Under the pieces are notes generated by a model that was given only the letters and a program-made list of their open reading frames with translations, was not told where the DNA came from and did not search any database. A stretch of 64,000 bases of DNA from Bacteroidota bacterium. GTDB lineage: Bacteria > Bacteroidota > Bacteroidia > Chitinophagales > Chitinophagaceae. Each line of letters starts with the position of its first letter. Within the stretch, counting starts at the first letter, position 1. The DNA lies in assembly GCA_016868455.1 (NCBI GenBank), contig VGGV01000009.1:1-64000 (forward strand), written 5' to 3'. Shown piece after piece: positions 51,266-60,536 of the stretch. Position numbers and translations under genes: made by a program.

Positions 51266-52528
51266 CTAAGTATGATGTATCACACTCTCTTTTACAAACG
51301 GATGGTTTCTGGCAATCAACGGATATTTGCTCAACACCCTTCCGGTTACATACATTATCAATCCGGCAAATCCCAGCGCTATACAAAAATCATAAAGTAT
51401 TAAAGGCATTTGCGTTTCTCCTGTTTTAGCATTTGTCATAGGGCCGGGAAAAACCATCTGGAAGAAATCGAGCCAGTGGCCGAATATGATAAGCAAAGAC
51501 ATAAAGGTCACGGTTGTATAATTCCGTTTTGATCCCCTTCTCATCAATATTAATAACGGTGCAATGAAATTGATGAGGAACATCATCCAGAAAACACCTT
51601 TATAAATACCCTGCGCCCTTGGGGCGAAATAAGTTGTTTCTTCCGGTATATTGGCATACCAGATCAGCATGAATTGGGAGAACCACAGGTATGTCCAGAA
51701 TACCGAGAAGGCAAACATAAACTTGCCCAGGTCATGCAGGTGTTCCTCATTGGTCAGTTCCAGGTAATTATTGTTCTTGAGGAATATTACAAACAAGGCG
51801 ATAAGTGCAATACCCGAAACCCAGGTGCTTGCAAAAGTGTACCAGCTGTACATGGTGCTGTACCAGTGTGCATCTATGCTCATCAGCCAGAGCCAGGGAA
51901 TGGATGACATAACGGTAAGGGCAAAAACAACGAGGTACAAGGCTGCCCAAACCGTGTTGTTCCAGACATATTTTTTGCCTTCCTCCCTTGATTGCAGGGG
52001 TTTCTGATCAAGGCTGCGGGATAACTGCCGCATCTTCCAGCCAAGGAAAGACCAAAGGCCGATGGTCAGTACCGACATCACAGCAAAAAAACCTTTGTTC
52101 AAAAATCCTTTCTTAAAATTCAGAATGGCATCATGCTTTACATGTTCTGTATCTGTCCAGTGATAAATACTATGGTTGCCGCCGAATGCAATTGCCAGTA
52201 AAATGAAGAGGGTGAGCAGGCCGATTAGAGGGACGCAGGCAGAAATTGCCTCCGGTACCCTGCGGAACGACATTTGCCAGCCACCCCATGCCAGTGTGGT
52301 GGCGCAGATAAAGAACATGGAAGCATTTACCACCAGCAAAAAGAAAACACTGTTCTGCAATAGGCTGGCCCAGAAACGGGCATCTTTCAAATTTTTTTCT
52401 TCCGGGGTACCGCCGCCGCCATGCGTGGTAACATACAATCCAATAACGGCCAGTACTCCCAGCGCCATCAGCGCCAGAGCTACTGTATTGTATTTTTTTG
52501 GTACTGTAAATTGTTCCCTTATTATCAT
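51266..52528 (-). CDS. actF: ACIII subunit ActF (quinone-binding membrane subunit)
   Basis: A 420-residue membrane protein of alternative complex III with about ten helices, related to the NrfD/ActC type. Helices include FFLLVVNASMFFICATTLAW, ACVPLIGLLTLFILLAIAF and FMSLLIIFGHWLDFFQMVF. It pairs with ActC to form the quinol-oxidising membrane part. It is 27 bases after actE in the operon. Confidence 0.88.
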   Translation of the reverse strand: MIIREQFTVPKKYNTVALALMALGVLAVIGLYVTTHGGGGTPEEKNLKDARFWASLLQNSVFFLLVVNASMFFICATTLAWGGWQMSFRRVPEAISACVPLIGLLTLFILLAIAFGGNHSIYHWTDTEHVKHDAILNFKKGFLNKGFFAVMSVLTIGLWSFLGWKMRQLSRSLDQKPLQSREEGKKYVWNNTVWAALYLVVFALTVMSSIPWLWLMSIDAHWYSTMYSWYTFASTWVSGIALIALFVIFLKNNNYLELTNEEHLHDLGKFMFAFSVFWTYLWFSQFMLIWYANIPEETTYFAPRAQGIYKGVFWMMFLINFIAPLLILMRRGSKRNYTTVTFMSLLIIFGHWLDFFQMVFPGPMTNAKTGETQMPLILYDFCIALGFAGLIMYVTGRVLSKYPLIARNHPFVKESVIHHT

Positions 52529-52555
52529 CAGTGTTCTTTTATAATGTCTTCAAAA

Positions 52556-53194
52556 TTATTTAGCCGTTTTGGCAGTACTGTCGGCAGCCAGCGGGGCGGT
52601 TGCTGCAGCACCGCCAGTGCTTGCGGCCTGTTTTTCTTTAATATAATGAATAACCATCCAGCGCTGTTCTGTTGAAAGCTGGGATGCATAGCTGCCCATG
52701 GTATTGAACCCGTAAGTAACAGAATGAAACATGGTTCCCTCTGTCATGGCCATGTACTTGGGATCACCCACCAATGTAGCCGGCTTTGCCGCAAAGGGTC
52801 CGTCGCCTCCTTTATACAAAGGCCCGTTGCCATCCAGTTTTTCGCCGTGGCAAATACCACAATGTATCAGGTACAGCCTGGCTGCTTCCAGGTATTGTCC
52901 GGCATCCAGTTTCGGATGAGGATTTGTTACATTTTTTGAATTGGCATAACCCGCTGAGTCGTTGGCATAGGGATAACGCCATGCTATATCGCCACGGGCA
53001 ACAGTTCCTGCAACCGGCATGGCATTATAGCTGACCCCCGCTTTTTGCAATTCTTCTGTAGAAGCATACGTTTCATATGCCCGGCTGTAGGCCATATCCG
53101 GCATGTAGGTTCGGCCAGGGCTCCGTCTAACTTTTTTACAGGCGGTTACTAATGCAAGTGTCAATACAAGTATTATTATCCCAGGTTTTTTCAT
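52556..53194 (-). CDS. actE: ACIII subunit ActE (mono-heme cytochrome c)
   Basis: A 212-residue lipoprotein: signal ending LALVTAC (C19 lipidated), then a cytochrome c domain with one heme motif, CGICH, in LYLIHCGICHGEKLDGNG, and a Met ligand probably in FNTMGSYASQL. The C-terminus is a short Ala/Thr-rich tail. It sits on the periplasmic face of ACIII. Neighbours actD and actF are 18 and 27 bases away. Confidence 0.9.
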   Translation of the reverse strand: MKKPGIIILVLTLALVTACKKVRRSPGRTYMPDMAYSRAYETYASTEELQKAGVSYNAMPVAGTVARGDIAWRYPYANDSAGYANSKNVTNPHPKLDAGQYLEAARLYLIHCGICHGEKLDGNGPLYKGGDGPFAAKPATLVGDPKYMAMTEGTMFHSVTYGFNTMGSYASQLSTEQRWMVIHYIKEKQAASTGGAAATAPLAADSTAKTAK

Positions 53195-53212
53195 TATCAG
53201 TTTATTATACTA

Positions 53213-53809
53213 TTAATGAACTGCTTCTTGTTCTTTTTTCCTTTCAAATCGCATGGTATCCTTATCATACCGGCCAAGCCACCAGCCTGTTTCTTTGTAT
53301 TGCACCTGCACTTCCGCTGCTCCCACTTCCTTCAAAAACTTCATGGCTTCGGCTTCATTTGTTTTTTCTGTGCATTCCAGTGCCATCACAAATGTGTCGT
53401 CAGTAGAACGGATATTAAAATGATCCTTTTTTACAAATGGGGCTAACTGGCACAGGTAGCAGAACGTAAGCACCATACCCACCGAGGCAAACAACACCGT
53501 TAGCTCAAACGTAATGGGTATCCAGGCCGGCAGGGAGAAAAAAGGCTTGCCGCCAAAGTTCAGTTTCCAGTCCACCGATAAGGCCCAGGTAATAAATCCT
53601 ACGGCCGTGGCAGTACCGGTGATGCCGTAAATGAACCCCGCCGTATGCAGGCTGGTATCACGCAGGCCCATGGCTTTGTCAAGACCATGAATGGGAAAAG
53701 GTGTAAAGACATCATGGATCTTGTACCCGGCACGGCGAACTTTCTTCACCGCAGGAAACAAAATGGCTTCATCATAAAAATTGCCAACAATAAATTTTTT
53801 AACTGCCAT
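53213..53809 (-). CDS. actD: ACIII subunit ActD (DUF3341)
   Basis: A 198-residue membrane protein with two helices (GFIYGITGTATAVGFITWALS and WIPITFELTVLFASVGMVLTF) between a soluble N-terminal domain and a C-terminal domain. The FPIHGLDKAMGLRDT motif is the DUF3341 signature. Structural subunit of ACIII. Confidence 0.9.
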   Translation of the reverse strand: MAVKKFIVGNFYDEAILFPAVKKVRRAGYKIHDVFTPFPIHGLDKAMGLRDTSLHTAGFIYGITGTATAVGFITWALSVDWKLNFGGKPFFSLPAWIPITFELTVLFASVGMVLTFCYLCQLAPFVKKDHFNIRSTDDTFVMALECTEKTNEAEAMKFLKEVGAAEVQVQYKETGWWLGRYDKDTMRFERKKEQEAVH

Positions 53810-53870
53810 AATTAATAAAATATCAAATCATAAATTCAAATTCCCCATTTAACAATAAAGCAATTAACCT

Positions 53871-55325
53871 TTATGCCCCGTGATCATGTCCGTGCTTTTC
53901 CACAAACTCCTCAGTGCTTTCATGTTCTATTTCATCCATTTTTTCTTTATAGTTTTCCCCGCTTCTCTTTAAAATATGTTTTATCTCGGCAATTGCAATA
54001 ACCGGGAAGAATTTGGCAAACAGGAAATAGCAGGTGAAAAAAAGCCCGAATGTTCCAAGATAAAAACCCACTTCCCAGATAGTCGGAGTATAATAAGTAC
54101 TCCAGGCGCTGGGCAAATAATCCCGGTATACTGATGTAACGATGATCACAAACCGTTCGAACCACATCCCGATATTAACCAGTATACTCATAAAGAAAGT
54201 AACCACCAGGCTTCTCCTCATTTTGCGGAACCAGAATATTTGCGGCGACAGTACATTACAGCCCATCATGATCCAGTAGCTCCAGCCATAAGGGCTGTTC
54301 AAATTCAGCCTGTTTTCAAAGAATGCAAAATTTTCATACTCCACAGCAGAGTACCACGCCATAAACAATTCGGTGAGATAGGCAATGCCTACAATAGAGC
54401 CTGTGAGCACTATGATCTTATTCATCACATCAATATGCTCAATGGTTATATAATCTTCCAGCGCCAGTACTTTTCTTGTAACCACCAGCAGGGTTTGCAC
54501 CATGGCAAAACCCGAGAAGATGGCTCCTGCCACGAAATAGGGGGGAAAGATGGTGGTGTGCCATCCGGGAACAACGGAGGTGGCGAAGTCGAAGGATACA
54601 ATGGTATGCACCGACAGTACCAGCGGGGTGCTCAGGCCGGCCAGTACCAACGATAATGCTTCATGCCGCTGCCAGTGTTTGGTGCTTCCCGTCCATCCGA
54701 AAGCAGCCACACCATAAAACATTTTTGCCCATTTCTTTTTGGCCCTGTCACGCAGGGTAGCCACATCGGGAATAAGACCTGAATACCAGAACAACAATGA
54801 AACGGTGAAGTAGGTGGATATCGCAAACACATCCCAGAGCAGGGGGGAATTAAAGTTAACCCACAGCGGACCTCTTGTGTTGGGATAAGGCAATACAAAA
54901 AAGGCATTCCATACACGGCCCATGTGCCAGATGGGAAATTGCCCGGCACACATCACCGCAAAAATCGTCATCGCTTCAGCGGCACGGTTTACACCGGTAC
55001 GCCAGCCCTGACGGAATAATAATAAGATAGCTGAGATCAGTGTTCCGGCGTGACCGATACCGATCCACCATACGAAGTTGGTAATATCCCATCCCCAGCC
55101 CACGGTTTTGTGAAGGTTCCACTGCCCGATACCATAAATCACCTCTATGGTAACGGAAAGAATTCCGAAACACAAAAACAATACAGAAACAATAAACCCG
55201 ATCCACCATGCACGGGTAGGGCGGGCCTCCACCGGGCGGCAAATATCTTCGGTTACCTGGTGATAATCCTTATCGCCTTCCACCAGTGGTGGTCTTACCT
55301 GTGATTCGTATCTGAGTAATGCCAT
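53871..55325 (-). CDS. actC: ACIII subunit ActC (NrfD/PsrC type)
   Basis: A 484-residue integral membrane protein of the NrfD/PsrC family with about ten helices (WWIGFIVSVLFLCFGILSV, VWWIGIGHAGTLISAILLLF and so on), containing the quinone-binding region. The C-terminus is acidic and histidine-rich (EKHGHDHGA). It is 53 bases after actB, and the gap contains a 14-mer repeated upstream of typA. Confidence 0.93.
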   Translation of the reverse strand: MALLRYESQVRPPLVEGDKDYHQVTEDICRPVEARPTRAWWIGFIVSVLFLCFGILSVTIEVIYGIGQWNLHKTVGWGWDITNFVWWIGIGHAGTLISAILLLFRQGWRTGVNRAAEAMTIFAVMCAGQFPIWHMGRVWNAFFVLPYPNTRGPLWVNFNSPLLWDVFAISTYFTVSLLFWYSGLIPDVATLRDRAKKKWAKMFYGVAAFGWTGSTKHWQRHEALSLVLAGLSTPLVLSVHTIVSFDFATSVVPGWHTTIFPPYFVAGAIFSGFAMVQTLLVVTRKVLALEDYITIEHIDVMNKIIVLTGSIVGIAYLTELFMAWYSAVEYENFAFFENRLNLNSPYGWSYWIMMGCNVLSPQIFWFRKMRRSLVVTFFMSILVNIGMWFERFVIIVTSVYRDYLPSAWSTYYTPTIWEVGFYLGTFGLFFTCYFLFAKFFPVIAIAEIKHILKRSGENYKEKMDEIEHESTEEFVEKHGHDHGA

Positions 55326-55330
55326 AAGTT

Positions 55331-55370
55331 AGTTTAGCTTTTAGCTGTTAGCTTCTAGCCTCGAGCTTTT
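55331..55370. repeat. AGCTTTTAGCT repeat upstream of actC
   Basis: TTTAGCTTTTAGCT at 55333-55346 is identical to 19421-19434 in the typA leader; both are a few bases before the start codon of a minus-strand gene. Further short AGCT-type copies follow (TTAGCTTCTAGCC). Confidence 0.65.
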
Positions 55371-55378
55371 ATTATCTA

Positions 55379-58300
55379 TCAATGTGTTTCTTCCGGTTTT
55401 GTTGCAGCAGGCATGTGATCTTCTTTTTTATCATGCCCTGCATCTTTGTGTTCCTCTGCCCCATGCTCACCTGCCCAATTCGCATCTTCTTCATCTGTAT
55501 TCCTGATTTTGGCCATATAGGTAATGTTGGGCAGCACATGCAGTAGTTCCAGTACATGGAAGCTGCGCAGCTTGTTTTCTTCATTGATCCTGGCAACAAC
55601 GCTTTCCTTATCCACTGCATTACCAAAAACAATAGCGCTAGTTGGGCAGGCGGTCTGGCAGGCGGTTTTTACATCCCCGTCTTTCAGCATCCTGTTTTCT
55701 TTCTTTGCATCCAGTTTGGCGGCCTGAATTTTTTGCACGCAGAAAGAACATTTTTCTATCACCCCCCTTGAACGCACGGTTACATCCGGGTTCAGCACCA
55801 TCCGGGTCAGGCCATCATTCATTTGCTCAATTACCGGATCAAGTTTACCCACCAGCTTTTGGTCACGGTTATTGGGGAAACTGTCCGTTCCATTATAATC
55901 GGCCCAGTTAAAGCGACGTACTTTATACGGGCAGTTTTGTGCACAGTACCTTGTACCGATGCAACGGTTATATGCCATCTGGTTAATTCCTTCCGTGCTG
56001 TGATTGGTAGCCGCAACCGGGCAAACATTTTCGCAAGGGGCATTATCGCAATGCTGGCACAGCATGGGCTGAAACACCACCGCCTTCAGGTTGTCCGGGT
56101 CTTTTTCGTCGGAAACAAAATAGCGGTCAATACGAAGCCAGTGCATGTCATGATAGCGGAGCACTTCACTCTTGCCCACTACAGGAACATTATTTTCGGC
56201 ATGGCAGGCCACCACACAGGCACCGCAACCATTGCAGGCATTCATGTCAATGCTCATGCCCCAGTGTATTTCGTATTGTCTTCTGTTGGGGTCAGGATAC
56301 AAAGTGGCATTGCTCCGGAAATTGCCGCCTGATTTATTATAGAATGCATCCCGGAGGTGCTTGTTGTAGTCCGGAATAATGTTCGGATGTTTTTTAAAAG
56401 CAGCCAGCGTGGTTTCCCTGACCACTTCGTTGCGGTGTTCGTATGAATTGTGTTTTTGCGTCTGGGCAATTTTGTATTTCTTCTGCAGGTTAGTTGCGGT
56501 TGCGCCGGTGGCATAATAGTCAACAGTAGTTCCGTTAAAGGTTGCCAGGGGATACCCATTCTTGCCCACCCCGTCAGCCGTTACACCCATTGCCTTATTT
56601 CTTCCGTATCCAACCGCCACAGCAATTGTATCGGCATTCATGCCCGGGAATACCAGTACGGGCAAGTCCATTTTATTCTTTCCAACGGTCAGTTCTATTA
56701 CCGGTTTATGCGGAAAGTATTCATAATCGTTGTCGAGTTTTATACCAAGTTCCTCCGCTTTTTTAATGGAAATAATGGCATAGTTGTCCCAGGTGGCTTT
56801 GGATACCGGGTCGGGCAACTCCTGCAGCCAGGGGTTACCAGCCTGTGCACCGGTGCCCATTGAAACTTTTTGGTAAAGAACCACTTCGGCACCGCTTGTT
56901 TTTTTATATGCAGCGATAGCGGCGGCGGTTTTTGCCACTGCAGCGCTGCTGTATGAGCCTGCGCTGGCAGCAGGTTGTGTATCTTCCTTCACACCATCCT
57001 GAAGCGCTTTGTTAAATGCTTCTTCAGAACCGAGTTTACCAATCCAGTATTCCTTAAAATAGGTTTCATAGTCCCTTGTATCACCACTCCATTTCAGCAA
57101 GGAAGTCTGGTAGGGCCTTGTTTTAAAAAGCGGGTAAATGGTGGGCTGCATAAAACTGGTGCAGCCGGCACAGGGTTCAGCATCGCCCCAGCTTTCCAGG
57201 TAATGATGATTGGGGATCACATATTCGCAGAGTTCAGTGGTTTCATCCATTTTTTCATTGAATGAAACAATAAGCTTCACTTTTTTCAGTGCAGTTTTAA
57301 AACGTTCTGCATGGTAATAAGTATACGCCGGGTTGGCTCCGTAAATCATTACCGTACCCACTGTACCCGTTTCCATATCAGCCAGCAGTTGTTCAAACTC
57401 ACTGTCAATTCCCTGGCGGTAATTGACCGGGATGCTCCAGTTAATAGTGGTGCCGTAAGCGCCAATTGCATTATTAATTGCATTAACGATTACCTGTACA
57501 TTTTTATCGTTGCTGCCGCAAACCACCAGCGCTTCGCCCTTATGTGCATTTAACTCTGCAGCTACTTTTTTAATGGCCGCTTCCAGCGGGCCGGTAAGTG
57601 TTACAGCGCCTTCAGTGCCGTTAATGGCATTCAGCAGGTCAAGCGCAACGGCGGCAGCTTCAGACGGGCGATGGGTAAACCGTTCATCCGCATTGGAACC
57701 CGTCATGCTCAGGTAACTTTCAAACTGGTAATGTTTGCTCATTACCGGGTTCTTTTCGTCCTTGATCTTTCTGCCCTGTGCGTAGCCCCTCGCAAACTCC
57801 ACCGGGCTGAGCCAGGTACCGAGAAAATCTGCGCCGAGGCTTACTATTACTTGGGTGGTGCCAAAGTTGTAAGAAGGTATTTTTCTTCCAAAACCACTGG
57901 CTTCATTTGCCAGCAGCATGCCGCTGTAAGAAACGGCATCATACTGCACATGCCGCAGACCGGGGAATTTGCCGATAATTTCTTTTGCAGAAGGAGAAAC
58001 AACAGTTGAGGTAAGCAATACGGTTTGTCCTCCTGCTGCTTTCATTGCTTCACCCACCAGTTTATCTGTTTGCTCAAACGAGGGTATTTCCTCAAACTTA
58101 TCCTTTACTTTATGCATCGGGTACCTGGTGCGGTACATATCATACAGATCCAGCACCGAAGCCTGCGCCCTTGCAGACGTACCGCCGCCGGTGGCCGCAT
58201 ATAATTCGTTCCCTTCAATTTTTATTGGCCGGCCATCCCTTACCTTGGCCACTACCGGCACCACATCGCCATCCTGTACATAGGTGGTGGCATAATATTT

Positions 58301-58570
58301 TGCCACTCCCGGTACCAGGTTTTCTGGTTTATTGGCATAGGGGATTGCTTTGCGGACAGGTATTTTACAGCTTGCGGCCAAAGTGGCGGCAGCGGTGCTG
58401 AAGCCGAGGTATTTCAGGAAGTCGCGGCGTGGGGCTTTTGCATCCACCAGCCCTTTATCATCAAAACCCTCAAATGGCAGTTCATCATGAAACTCATCTT
58501 TGGAGAATTTATGCAGATTCTCCGGGTCGTTTACTTCTGCGAAATTTTGCCAGTACTTGTTTTGGCTCAT
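55379..58570 (-). CDS. actB: ACIII subunit ActB (molybdopterin-like/iron-sulfur fusion)
   Basis: A 1063-residue periplasmic subunit. A twin-arginine-like signal (RRDFLK, residues 48-53) and a Cys at 68 come first. Residues 90-760 resemble molybdopterin oxidoreductases, which in ACIII do not bind the cofactor. Residues 780-1000 are a four-cluster iron-sulfur domain, with Cys runs CNGCGACVVAC, CQHCDNAPCENVC, CIGTRYCAQNC and CSFCVQK, and ACQTACPTSA. Electrons pass from quinol through these clusters to ActA. The C-terminus is rich in His, Glu and Lys. Confidence 0.94.
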   Translation of the reverse strand: MSQNKYWQNFAEVNDPENLHKFSKDEFHDELPFEGFDDKGLVDAKAPRRDFLKYLGFSTAAATLAASCKIPVRKAIPYANKPENLVPGVAKYYATTYVQDGDVVPVVAKVRDGRPIKIEGNELYAATGGGTSARAQASVLDLYDMYRTRYPMHKVKDKFEEIPSFEQTDKLVGEAMKAAGGQTVLLTSTVVSPSAKEIIGKFPGLRHVQYDAVSYSGMLLANEASGFGRKIPSYNFGTTQVIVSLGADFLGTWLSPVEFARGYAQGRKIKDEKNPVMSKHYQFESYLSMTGSNADERFTHRPSEAAAVALDLLNAINGTEGAVTLTGPLEAAIKKVAAELNAHKGEALVVCGSNDKNVQVIVNAINNAIGAYGTTINWSIPVNYRQGIDSEFEQLLADMETGTVGTVMIYGANPAYTYYHAERFKTALKKVKLIVSFNEKMDETTELCEYVIPNHHYLESWGDAEPCAGCTSFMQPTIYPLFKTRPYQTSLLKWSGDTRDYETYFKEYWIGKLGSEEAFNKALQDGVKEDTQPAASAGSYSSAAVAKTAAAIAAYKKTSGAEVVLYQKVSMGTGAQAGNPWLQELPDPVSKATWDNYAIISIKKAEELGIKLDNDYEYFPHKPVIELTVGKNKMDLPVLVFPGMNADTIAVAVGYGRNKAMGVTADGVGKNGYPLATFNGTTVDYYATGATATNLQKKYKIAQTQKHNSYEHRNEVVRETTLAAFKKHPNIIPDYNKHLRDAFYNKSGGNFRSNATLYPDPNRRQYEIHWGMSIDMNACNGCGACVVACHAENNVPVVGKSEVLRYHDMHWLRIDRYFVSDEKDPDNLKAVVFQPMLCQHCDNAPCENVCPVAATNHSTEGINQMAYNRCIGTRYCAQNCPYKVRRFNWADYNGTDSFPNNRDQKLVGKLDPVIEQMNDGLTRMVLNPDVTVRSRGVIEKCSFCVQKIQAAKLDAKKENRMLKDGDVKTACQTACPTSAIVFGNAVDKESVVARINEENKLRSFHVLELLHVLPNITYMAKIRNTDEEDANWAGEHGAEEHKDAGHDKKEDHMPAATKPEETH

Positions 58571-58605
58571 AACTCTTGCTTATGTAATAATTTGAAATGG
58601 TACAA

Positions 58606-59880
58606 TCAGTAGTGACATTTCTGGCACTCCAGACCGCCGATATGTTCTACCGTTACACTATCCATTTTCCCGTTCTTTATATCATTATGAAACTTTTCAT
58701 AAATACTGTAAAACTTGTTGCCTTTGCCGGCTGTATAGTTAAAGTCAACTTTGGTCTGGCGGTGGCAGTTCACACACCAGCCCATGCTCAGTTCGCTTAC
58801 CTGTTTTACTTCATCCATTGCGGTTATTTCGCCATGACAGCTCTGGCACTGTACTTTACCGGTCCGCACATGCTGTGAATGGTTAAAGTATACATAATCG
58901 GGCAGGTTATGGATTTTTATCCATTCAATGGGTTTGGATTTGGAAGGGTTCCATACACTGGGGTTCTTGGGGTCAAACCCGGCATATTTATACAGCTTTT
59001 CTATCTCGGCTGTGCCATTGATCTCATCTCCGTTTTCATCATAAAGTTTGGGTCCTTTTTCATAAGTGCTGATAGCTTTATGGCAGTTCATGCACACATT
59101 TACAGAAGGGATAGCGGCATGCTTGCTGTCCCAGGCTGACCCGTGGCAGTATAAGCAGTTAATCTGGTTGATGCCGGCATGCACTTTATGCGAATAATAA
59201 ATTGGTTGCTCCGGCTGATAATTTTTCTGACGGCCCAGGCCGATGGCGCCTTTGGTAACATAGTACCCGCCCACTACAAACAGGAGAATGGAAAACAGGG
59301 TGATGTATACTTTGTTTTTGTAAAAAGGAACCGGATCGGGCCGCATGATGCCTTCCGCATCATCGCTCATCTTTTTCAGGTTGCTGTTAATCTGCATTAA
59401 TATCAAAGCAATGATGGCGAGGATGAGCGAGATGACGCCGAAGATAACAGCGTTTGGGTTGGATTTTTTATCCCCAGTTGCCGTATCACCCTCAGGTTTT
59501 TTTCCACCACCGGGGCCGGCTGCATATGTCTTATTAATGTAATCCCAAATGGCATCTATTTCTGCATCTTTCAGATCCGGAAATGATAACATAACCGAGC
59601 CATATTTGGATTTTAGATCCGAATAGTATGGATCTGAGCTTGCCATACTTGCTGCATTTCTAATCCACTGGTAAGTTTTTTTTGTATCGCCCCCGTATTG
59701 ATCTTTATCCAGGACCTCGCCCAATTTGGGGCCGGTCAGATCTTTGAACACATTGTGACAACTGGCGCACTTGCTCATAAACAGAGCCTTTCCATCCTGG
59801 GCCCAGATATTCACAACTGAAACAATAAAAAAAGAGATAAGAAAGATTACACGCCGGCCTGTTGGTTTACAAGGAATCAT
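58606..59880 (-). CDS. actA: ACIII subunit ActA, six-heme cytochrome c
   Basis: The ATG at 59880 (MIPCKPTGRR) gives a 424-residue protein: signal segment (VIFLISFFIVSVVNIWAQ), a mono-heme cytochrome c domain with CASCH, a linker rich in Gly/Lys, a transmembrane helix (AVIFGVISLILAIIALILMQI), a second helix, and the pentaheme part with CLYCH, CMNCH, CQSCH, CVNCH and CQKCH. Canonical ActA has five hemes, so the extra N-terminal domain makes six. It starts the operon; 27 codons before the chosen ATG in the same frame are not used. Confidence 0.93.
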   Translation of the reverse strand: MIPCKPTGRRVIFLISFFIVSVVNIWAQDGKALFMSKCASCHNVFKDLTGPKLGEVLDKDQYGGDTKKTYQWIRNAASMASSDPYYSDLKSKYGSVMLSFPDLKDAEIDAIWDYINKTYAAGPGGGKKPEGDTATGDKKSNPNAVIFGVISLILAIIALILMQINSNLKKMSDDAEGIMRPDPVPFYKNKVYITLFSILLFVVGGYYVTKGAIGLGRQKNYQPEQPIYYSHKVHAGINQINCLYCHGSAWDSKHAAIPSVNVCMNCHKAISTYEKGPKLYDENGDEINGTAEIEKLYKYAGFDPKNPSVWNPSKSKPIEWIKIHNLPDYVYFNHSQHVRTGKVQCQSCHGEITAMDEVKQVSELSMGWCVNCHRQTKVDFNYTAGKGNKFYSIYEKFHNDIKNGKMDSVTVEHIGGLECQKCHY

Positions 59881-59928
59881 AGCAGAAGTTGATTCAAAAA
59901 ATTGTGGATAAAATCCGTTAACCAGCCG

Positions 59929-59936
59929 CAAAAGTA
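59929..59936 (-). promoter_or_regulatory. -7 box of the act-cox operon
   Basis: On the minus strand TACTTTTG, followed by CGG, matches TAnnTTTG and lies 48 bases before the actA start. The -33 position is T-rich but lacks TTTG, so the promoter is only partly supported. Confidence 0.4.
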
Positions 59937-60173
59937 AGTCAGGAACAGTATAAAAATTCATCTGGTTTAACTTTTTTTGGATCCGCTACCAGCCTGCATT
60001 TCAGCGGATTTGCACGGGCTCTTTGCAAGGCAGGAAATCTCTTTGTCACAAATCGGTAATACCTGTAAAAAACTTTAGCGAAGCTTTCAATAAATACTTT
60101 TTCTGCATTTTTTTCCCGCACTTTTGCAGCCATCTGCGGTGCCCGGTTTAAAATAGTAACATCCTCTCAGCCG

Positions 60174-60488
60174 ATGTTTGAACGTCTTCAAAAAAAATGG
60201 AAAGTAAACAGCCTGCAACTGGCGCTGATCCTCTGCACATTCGCCATCGGCGGCAGCCTTACTGGTTTTGCAGGCAAAAAAATCATGAACGTCCTGCCGG
60301 TGCAGCAGGACTGGCTTTGGGCCATCATTTACATTTTGCTGATAACAATTTTGTGGCCAATGGTAGTAATGCTGGTGAGCATACCTTTCGGGCAGTTCTC
60401 GTTTTTTAAAAAATACATCCGCAAAATTGGTGTGAAGGTGGGAGTGGTGAAGCCTGAGGCCGGAAGCCGGAAGTCAGAAGAGTCTTAG
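60174..60488 (+). CDS. DUF6787 membrane protein
   Basis: A 104-residue protein starting MFERLQKKWKVNSLQLALIL, which matches the DUF6787 family. Two helices (LILCTFAIGGSLTGFAG and WAIIYILLITILWPMVVMLV) and the FGQFSFFKKYIRK segment. The function is unknown. The last nine residues (EAGSRKSEES) come from a GCCGGAAG-type repeat, so the natural end may differ in relatives. Confidence 0.7.
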   Translation: MFERLQKKWKVNSLQLALILCTFAIGGSLTGFAGKKIMNVLPVQQDWLWAIIYILLITILWPMVVMLVSIPFGQFSFFKKYIRKIGVKVGVVKPEAGSRKSEES

Positions 60489-60536
60489 TATGCGAAATCA
60501 TATTGGTCAAAAAGTCATAATAAGTCATTCGTAACT

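Noticed and set aside
59939-60133. 64-codon minus-strand frame upstream of actA
   Set aside because: Basic low-complexity product overlapping the likely actA promoter; no family features.
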